Of a DNA stretch of 64,000 nucleotides, positions 57,211-64,000 are shown one piece after another (the first letter of the stretch is position 1; each line of letters starts with the position of its first letter). The stretch covers positions 16,554,813 to 16,618,812 of the forward strand of contig NC_066833.1 in the NCBI RefSeq assembly GCF_001640805.2, read 5' to 3'. This DNA is from Lates calcarifer (Eukaryota; Chordata; Actinopteri; Centropomidae). Position numbers and translations under genes: made by a program. The notes under the pieces were generated by a model. The model did not search any database. It saw only the letters and a list, made by a program, of their open reading frames with translations, and was not told where the DNA came from.

Positions 57211-60200
57211 CTGCAGAGGAAGAAAGGGGAGAGAAGTAAAGCACAGTGTAATGTTATATCATAATTTGTGGATTCATAAAAACCTGCTTGCATAGGTGAA
57301 ATGAAAAAAATCTGTTAATCCAAAGGAAAAAGAATTTCAGAATAAAATTAATTATAGAGATAGAGAAATAAATGAGTGCTGTGGTCTGATATGAAGTGAT
57401 TCAACCCAAGTGATAAAAGAATCTCTGATTCCAGCGTGATGAACAATGTCCCATAGCCACAGTTCACTTGGTGCATACAAATCAAATTAATTACATAAGC
57501 TAGTCACACAGGAGGAGTTGTCATGCCTCACTCTTGTGCTTTGAGAGGCATGAAATTGTTTTTATTTCTAGATGTCAGCACATTCTTTATAAAAGAAGCC
57601 CAGAGGAATTCTCTTATAAAGTAGTTATTTGATTTGCTCAATGCCAAGACGATTTGATAAAGTTTATCAGAGAGTACAACCAGCTATAACCACCATTCAT
57701 GCAACAATGCATTGTAGTCTATTGTATGAAAGATGGTGCGTGTCTAAATCTCAATTTCAGCTGATTTTATGATTTTGCAGACAAAACACAATTCTGTATA
57801 GCCATGTCCCTGCGCTACAAGTTGGCAGAGTGCAGGTATTCAGGAGAGCTGTAATTGGTTAAAATGTTTTCATCTGTCTTTTTTGTCTGCACCCCCACCC
57901 CCTCCTTCCTTGTCTTCACTTTATCTCTGTCTTTGTGTCTGCGCATTGGTGATACTATGAAAGCGGTGGCAGTAAGTTATGTCACTTCAAAGGCTTGTCT
58001 GCCGTGTAACAGGGCTCTTCGCATTCATTATTCAAAGCCCCTCTTTCTTTGTCTCTAAATGTTTCCCCAGTTACTGTACTGCTGATAATAAATTGTGCAC
58101 AGTGTGCTCGTATCTGTATGAGAGTGTGTGTTACTGTGGGTGTGCCCATGAGCATGTCTGTATGGGCACATGTGCCCATTTCATGAGATATGAATAAAAT
58201 ATTGCCAGCTGATCAACACAATATGCAAGCTGAAAGCAGGGTTACACAACACTGTAAAAGCTATTTAGTGCAAACAGTTAGGCAGTCAGCAACAAATGAA
58301 TGCAACCTAAACTAAAGTGCAGTTCTGAAGTCATCTAAATCAATACACAAAACATACCTAGGTGCTATTGGATGCGTTAAATCATAATTAATTCATAGGT
58401 GAACAAGTAGTGTAGCTGAAAATGGTGTTTTTCTTTTGTGCACTACATTTTAAATTGGTCTTTGAACACAGGAAGCAATCTGATTTCTTCCCCAGTCCAG
58501 TGGTGTGTTTGGGGGATATTAATGTTTCCACATGGATATGGATTTATCTGACCTACAATACATTAGCTAGGGGCAGTCCTCGATGGTGTATATTTAGAAC
58601 ACATTTCCTGCAGCTCAAATGATGTGAGTGGACACAACTGGATGCTGCCTGACACTTTTGGAGCCATGTTCACCTCATTGATGAGTCCAACTTCTGCCCT
58701 CCATTTCAGCTTGTGGGGTTAAGGTAACAGCCGTGTTAACACAAGCAATGTTCGATGTTGCAGATTTACAAATTTTAGTCAACAGATGTGATGTTAAAAA
58801 AAAGGTAAAAGAACTGCATATGAATGATAATTTCCATTTTTTTCAGGATTACGCCTTTAGCACTGATACGTCTGACATTTCTCTAAAGGTCCACAACATA
58901 ACAAAGCATTTAGTACTTACAGTTTCAGATGCTGTGCCCTCAAAATATGTTTCTGAACTGACAAATTGTTCCACAAAATCCATTTTCTGTCTCTCAGTTG
59001 CACTGTTTCTGTATTAGCGGCACAGTCACAGATACTGTGATCTTTGATTTCTTTTGTCTGCAGGCGGGAGGTGCATTATGCCATTGAGTCACAGCACTTC
59101 AGCTTAACAGAGAGGCAGAAAAGGTTCACCCACTGGTGGACAGTGAAACTGATCTTCCCCAGCTAGCATTAATAAATGATGCCTGCACAGTCACATTGGA
59201 CTAAGTAATCGAGCGCCAAGTGGGCAAGCCATGCTGCACAATTCATGAACAGGTTACCCAAGAGTCAGAGCGAGGACAATTAGAGAAAGAAACTGGGAAC
59301 AAATGTAAGTTCCCAAAGGATTTCTCTCAGGACAAATTACAAAATGTGTGATGACTTTTTGTATTTTGCATACTTCTTTGGATTGTGCTTACTTTAGTAT
59401 TCAGTAGCAACCAAGAAGTAATTTTTAAAAGGTATTAATAACATAAGGAAAAGCAAACAGGACTCACAGCTCATAAAAGTAACAATCAATATAGTAAATA
59501 TAGCACTGAGCCTCTGCTACCACAGCAACTAGCAGCAGGGATTTTTAATCTCAATTTTAAAGATTACAATTTTGTGCCTCTAACTTGACATATTTATTAG
59601 GATGGACACTGGCAATTGTTCTGTCTGAGACATGGGGAAAAGATCATTTTTCAGTCCTTCATAAAAATTGCATGAACAATGTGATCCTTGCTTTATCACA
59701 GTAGTTCACTTTCACTTTCATCTCTCTGAATACAAGTGAGTTGTGAAGAAGCATTCTGGTGTGTTCTGAAGGCTGAATGCTGTTCATTTAGGGAGTAACT
59801 ATGCATTATAGACAAGCCGTGTCTAAGAGGAGCACATTCCAACACAGACACTCAAGTTAGTTTGAATAATTTACATCAACAATCTCCATGAGGCTTGGCT
59901 ATGTGAAACCATGCTCTGCTGCCACATTCCTGCCATTATGCAAATTGAGGATTAGAGAAGTGTATTTGTTTTGCCCCTGAGAAATATTTAAGTCAACAAT
60001 TCCCTCTTGGACTTGGTAGCAAAATGTTACTGACATTTATGTGCTGAATGCATCAAACTCTGCATTTCTTTATTGGTTGTTAAGGATTGCCCAGCATGCA
60101 CTGGGTGATAGTATTCTCATGCCCAGAGAGCAGTATCAGTCTCAATTTTGCTTTACATATGCCAAAATGAATGAAACATCACATTATTCTAACCAGTTTG

Positions 60201-60281
60201 GATTGAAGTCTCATAGGATCTACTGTATTAACAAACTATTTTCTTATGTTGGACAATCAACACAGTTTGTGCTGCAGAAAT

Positions 60282-60308
60282 ACACACACACGCACACACA
60301 CACACACA
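60282..60308. repeat. CA microsatellite
   Basis: Thirteen AC/CA units with one CG interruption. Just after it, TGATTCACT-C-AGTGAATCA at 60314-60332 is a perfect small palindrome. Confidence 0.95.
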
Positions 60309-61248
60309 GTCAGTGATTCACTCAGTGAATCAGTGATAATCTTTATGCCTGTCCACTATTTACGTTATTGTCAATCCCTGGACACAGACCCTTCACAAAG
60401 TTGAAAATAAGAGGTATTTTATTGTGTGGCAGGGAGTGAAGTGTTTAAAGTCTTAATGACTTAAGATACATGGTGAAGAGACCATGACACTGCTTTCCCT
60501 GTGCTCTTAAATTAACCAGAGACATTTATGCACAGATAGACCGCTAATGTAATTCTGTTTGGATATGAAATCTGTGGAGAGACAGCAGATGAGATGACCA
60601 TCTCCTGGGAGGAGGCCGGGGAGCTGGAGCGGAGAAGTGGCACAGACAGAGTGGAACCTCTCTGATTAAAGGCCTTATTCCTCTGCTCCTCTTTTAGACT
60701 GCCTCCATCCTGCTGAGGACACAAATGCACTGCCTTTTGTTTAAGAAAACATCTGCCCTCTGCTTGACTTCTCTAACCACCACCTTGGCTTCAATCCTGT
60801 GGTCAATATGGCAGCACAAAAGAACATATAGTCCAATCTAGTCCAATCTGCTATTTAAATTGTATCTGCTATTTATACATCACTGTGTAAGTGAAGCTGA
60901 CCGTGTAGTTGCACATAACTGCTCAGTCATCCTGCTGCTCTCATCCATTTTGTGACTTAAACATCACTGTTTTTTATCCACTTCACACTATGTTTATTTG
61001 ACGGCAGAGAAGAAAACACCATGTTTTCTTGACATGCAAGAAACCACTTTCATATGAAGCAAACAGTGATGATGTAATATCAACACAGCCAAATCAGACA
61101 GCCTAGGTGACTAGAATTTATACCATTTTACTACAGTGATATTGAAATTTCCTACACAATAACTCACTTCAGAATAAGAGTGTCTATTTTCCCCATTATT
61201 CTCACTGAATATTGTATTTCTGTGTTTGTCTTTGGAAGCACTGATATT

Positions 61249-61301
61249 GTTGCCATGGGCAACTGCTCTATCCTGAGCAGCTCTCTGGTGCCTCTATATA
61301 G
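61249..61301 (+). promoter_or_regulatory. candidate promoter: RFX X-box plus TATA
   Basis: GTTGCCATGGGCAAC at 61249-61263 is an inverted repeat GTTGCC/GGCAAC with a three-base spacer, matching the RFX X-box. TATATAG follows at 61295-61301. About 70 bases on, an ATG opens a short hydrophobic frame ending in a strong donor. The X-box is itself symmetrical and may act on either strand, including on FRMPD4. Confidence 0.35.
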
Positions 61302-61369
61302 AAAGGTTTGAGTTAGTTAATCTCCTCTGGGTGGGAATAAAACAGCATCTGGGAGACAGCCCACCCACT

Positions 61370-61391
61370 ATGATCCTCCTGCTTTTTTACG
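61370..61391 (+). CDS. candidate signal-peptide first exon of an unknown gene
   Basis: ATG then Ile-Leu-Leu-Leu-Phe-Tyr and a split Gly codon, followed at once by the donor GTGAGT. An acceptor TTTTCCTCAG near 61704 would continue the hydrophobic stretch (LLCSTVLC). Another acceptor ending at 61772 would instead give a 57-residue frame closing at 61924. No homologue is recognised and the transcript is not shown. Chance is possible. Confidence 0.2.
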
Positions 61392-61775
61392 GTGAGTTAG
61401 CGAGCCTCAGAGCCCTGCTGTCTAGTTTACCTGTAAAACACCATTATCTCACAAGAGGGCTACTATTTGAAAGCTGGATATAGTGTCTGCTGCAACACTT
61501 ACATCATAGGAAATACAATAAATACATCAGAAACTTAAACACTTAAATTGCATGACTTCATGCACACATTTCTCATTTGATCACATGTATAACATTCCTC
61601 ATTCTGTTGATAATTACAGTCCAACTGTAGAAGTAGAGATGCAGAACTAATGAAAGATATTTGTGTTTTCATTATTATTTCATTATTATACTGCATTTTC
61701 CTCAGGGCTCCTTTGCTCTACAGTACTCTGTGTAAAGCATTAACCAAATATAGTGATGAACTTACCCTGTAGGCA

Positions 61776-61859
61776 ATGAACTGGACCTGGATTCTCCTGC
61801 ACCTTATTGTGCTACTCACTGCTTTTATGCTAAAAGCTCTAAAGGACAGGACAAAATAA
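61776..61859 (+). CDS. candidate 27-residue single-pass membrane micropeptide
   Basis: A short ATG-to-TAA frame reading MNWTWILLHLIVLL, then TAFMLKALKDRTK. It has one hydrophobic helix of about 14-16 residues and a basic tail, like known membrane micropeptides, but no family match is recognised. It starts four bases after an acceptor-like CCCTGTAG. A frame this short can easily occur by chance. Confidence 0.12.
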   Translation: MNWTWILLHLIVLLTAFMLKALKDRTK

Positions 61860-62100
61860 ATGGTTGCCTGAGACCTCATCCACCAGCCAGCTGGCTCTCA
61901 TTCCTGACCCTGAGCCATTTCTGATCTACTCTTCCCTGAGAGCTGCTGATTTGCACGGCTAAGTATGACAGATCTTTTGGTCTTTGTGTACTCTGATGAA
62001 CATTTAGGCTAATCAATTTGTGTCCAGACTAGTGATTTCCTGTGCAGAAAGTTTGCAGTCAAAACATAACTAACAATGGTTCACATAATGGATTTAAAAA

Positions 62101-62140
62101 CACACACAAACACACACACACACATACATACATACACATA
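62101..62140. repeat. CA/CATA microsatellite
   Basis: Interrupted CA units followed by CATA units. Confidence 0.9.
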
Positions 62141-64000
62141 GCTAGGAATGAATGAAGCCAACAGGCAGCAGCAGAAACTCACACAGTCCAACGGAATTTG
62201 AGTGTGATTTTAAGTGTTTTTCCATATTATTTATGCTGAGGAAAAATCACCATCCAGAAAACCATTTAATGATCATGTCTGTCTGTCATGTAAGGGTGAC
62301 TAAAAACGCCTGCATCAACATACGATAACAAATCATCTTGACTTTTCTTGATGCATGCAATACAAGGATGTTCAGCAGTCACCTACACATACACATAATT
62401 TCAGCAACCCTGCTGAGTCGGGCAATCACTGTGATTGAGTGGCAATTGACACTTTTTACATAAATACGTGACATTCATGCTCATTATCTTCACAGTGCTG
62501 TAGCTGAAAAGCCATTTATAACACCCACAGGATGTATGAAAAGTGTAACAGCACACCCAGTTAAGTTCTACACAGAGAGATAAAAACAGAGCAGCTAAAG
62601 CAACTTTGGCCAAATGATTCAAACTTGCTTTTTTAGATACAAGAAAACATGGAGGGTGAGGGTTAGTCATCATTCAATAAAGGAACGTGAAAATCTTTGC
62701 TAGATTTAAACACGGCGAAGAAATGAAGAAAATGAAAGCAAGAGCATGCTTTTGTTTCTGACAGCAGAAACATCTGGGGGCGTTGTAAGGCAGGAGGAAG
62801 AGACAATGAGGAGAAATGTTCCCTTTCTTTAGATTTCTAAATACATACAGTGTGTTTCTCTGTAAAATGTTCTATCAACCTTAGCAAAATAGCATCCTGC
62901 TGACTTTAATTCTTGCTGGCAGCTGAGAGGGAGAAAACAAAAAACCCCCCACTGTAGCAGTGGTAACTCATAATCAGGGGTAGCATTGTGTGGCATTATT
63001 AAGAGTGACAGGATGCAGTGACGTTGGTGGTCCACTGGGAGCTGCATCATAAATGCAGCCATGGAAGGATACTAAGTGGAGAACACGGTCCTATTATCTG
63101 ATGGAAAAACCCTGCTTCCTGCGTGCTTTCCTGCGGGAATGTTATAAAACGGAGGTGTGATTTGCATATAACAGAAAAGAACTGAATGGTGGGGTGCAAT
63201 GTTATGTTTCAGTGCTACTGAAGCTACAGTAAATTGCCGTAAATTTTAAGTCCCAATGCCATTTTTCTGTCTATTTAAAAAAAAAATGCCAGTGCAGTCT
63301 GTTGATGACTCATAAGTGAAATGAAATGTACTGAAGGAGCATTTTTGTTACACATACACTATCTAATTTAACATTTATGATCATCTGTTCCCAGTACCAG
63401 TGGTCTGTAGTGTTCCTGATGGAGCCAAATCCCCTAGGAGGATTACTGCCCACTGGGGCAGATCAACTCAATCTAGTAGACCCATGGGTACATAAGGTGA
63501 GGTGTCAGCCCTGGCAATGAATGAATTCCTCTGGACTTTTAGTTTAACGTATACTTAACATTTAATATACTTCCAATCACTTTTTGTAAAAAGCAAACAA
63601 ACAAACCGTATTTTCAGTTCTCTCAAGCATTAAATTTTCCCAAATGAAGGACCTAAGAATAAAAATGAAATCTGCAATGTGGTGTTTTTTCACCCTGATT
63701 TGTAGTTTTTATTGTAAAACAGCAAGGCCATAGGTTTGTGAACTTGACCACTCATGTCCAGTCATATATAACGAGTCTAATGATCAACAGCAGATCAAAG
63801 TCAGTTATTTATCTTAAGAAAATATCTTTGTATTATACCACTAAAATGTGATGTTTGAAAATGTCTCACAACCCACAGCCCTTTAACTGATGTGATTTAA
63901 AACCTGTAACAACTGCTGGTGATTTTCCTTGTGATTCAGTATATGAAGGTTTCATGACATTACAAAACACTTCAAACCGTAACCACTGTCTGCAGTATAA

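Larger units (their letters stand above)
57211..64000. other. upstream FRMPD4 region, probably intron 1
   Basis: No further FRMPD4 exon was recognised here. In human the first intron is very long, so this is most likely intronic. It holds CA microsatellites, a 19-base palindrome at 60314-60332 and a speculative + strand promoter and exon near 61.3 kb. Confidence 0.5.

Overview
This is a vertebrate nuclear segment, most likely from a ray-finned (teleost) fish. The genes have introns and are spaced kilobases apart. The DNA is AT-rich with CA/TG microsatellites and short inverted-repeat elements of a kind common in percomorph fish. TLR7 and TLR8 sit side by side in fish-like form. The gene order TRAPPC2, RAB9A, EGFL6, beta-thymosin, TLR8, TLR7, FRMPD4 is the human Xp22.2 block. 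Only TRAPPC2 is on the + strand. The PRPS2 and TCEANC genes of the human block were not found.

Layout. 0.1-1.8 kb: TRAPPC2 (+), a TRAPP vesicle-tethering subunit, with an AT-AC (U12-type) intron and an apparent one-base frameshift near the start of its coding region. 2.9-3.5 kb: RAB9A (-), a late-endosome Rab GTPase with a one-exon CDS. 6.2-14.1 kb: EGFL6 (-), a secreted EGF/MAM matrix protein in 13 coding exons; the model closes exactly at 545 residues. 14.1-27.9 kb: a gene-poor stretch with simple repeats and a 58-bp perfect hairpin. 28.0-29.0 kb: a beta-thymosin gene (-) with TATA box, octamer and CRE. 29.9-33.4 kb: TLR8 (-). 34.7-38.1 kb: TLR7 (-). 39.9-57.2 kb: FRMPD4 (-), a WW-PDZ-FERM synaptic scaffold, covered from the WW exon to the 3' end. 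Its first exon must lie beyond the window or be unrecognised. 57.2-64 kb: probably FRMPD4 intron 1, holding a speculative promoter and first exon on the + strand.

How the genes relate. TLR7 and TLR8 are endosomal RNA sensors in tandem, and both keep the ectodomain, membrane segment and TIR domain. The other genes are conserved neighbours, not one pathway, although TRAPPC2 and RAB9A both act in membrane traffic. The most interesting signal is at the FRMPD4 3' end. Two acceptor AGs five bases apart choose between a protein ending in the PDZ ligand ETTV and one extended by 413 residues, and the TAG stop of the short form supplies the second acceptor. Other points are a Pro-to-Leu change in the TLR8 TIR BB loop, a second possible FRMPD4 end with its own poly(A) signal, and the TRAPPC2 frameshift. 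Exon boundaries were read by eye from splice signals, reading phase and remembered family sequence; no alignment was run.
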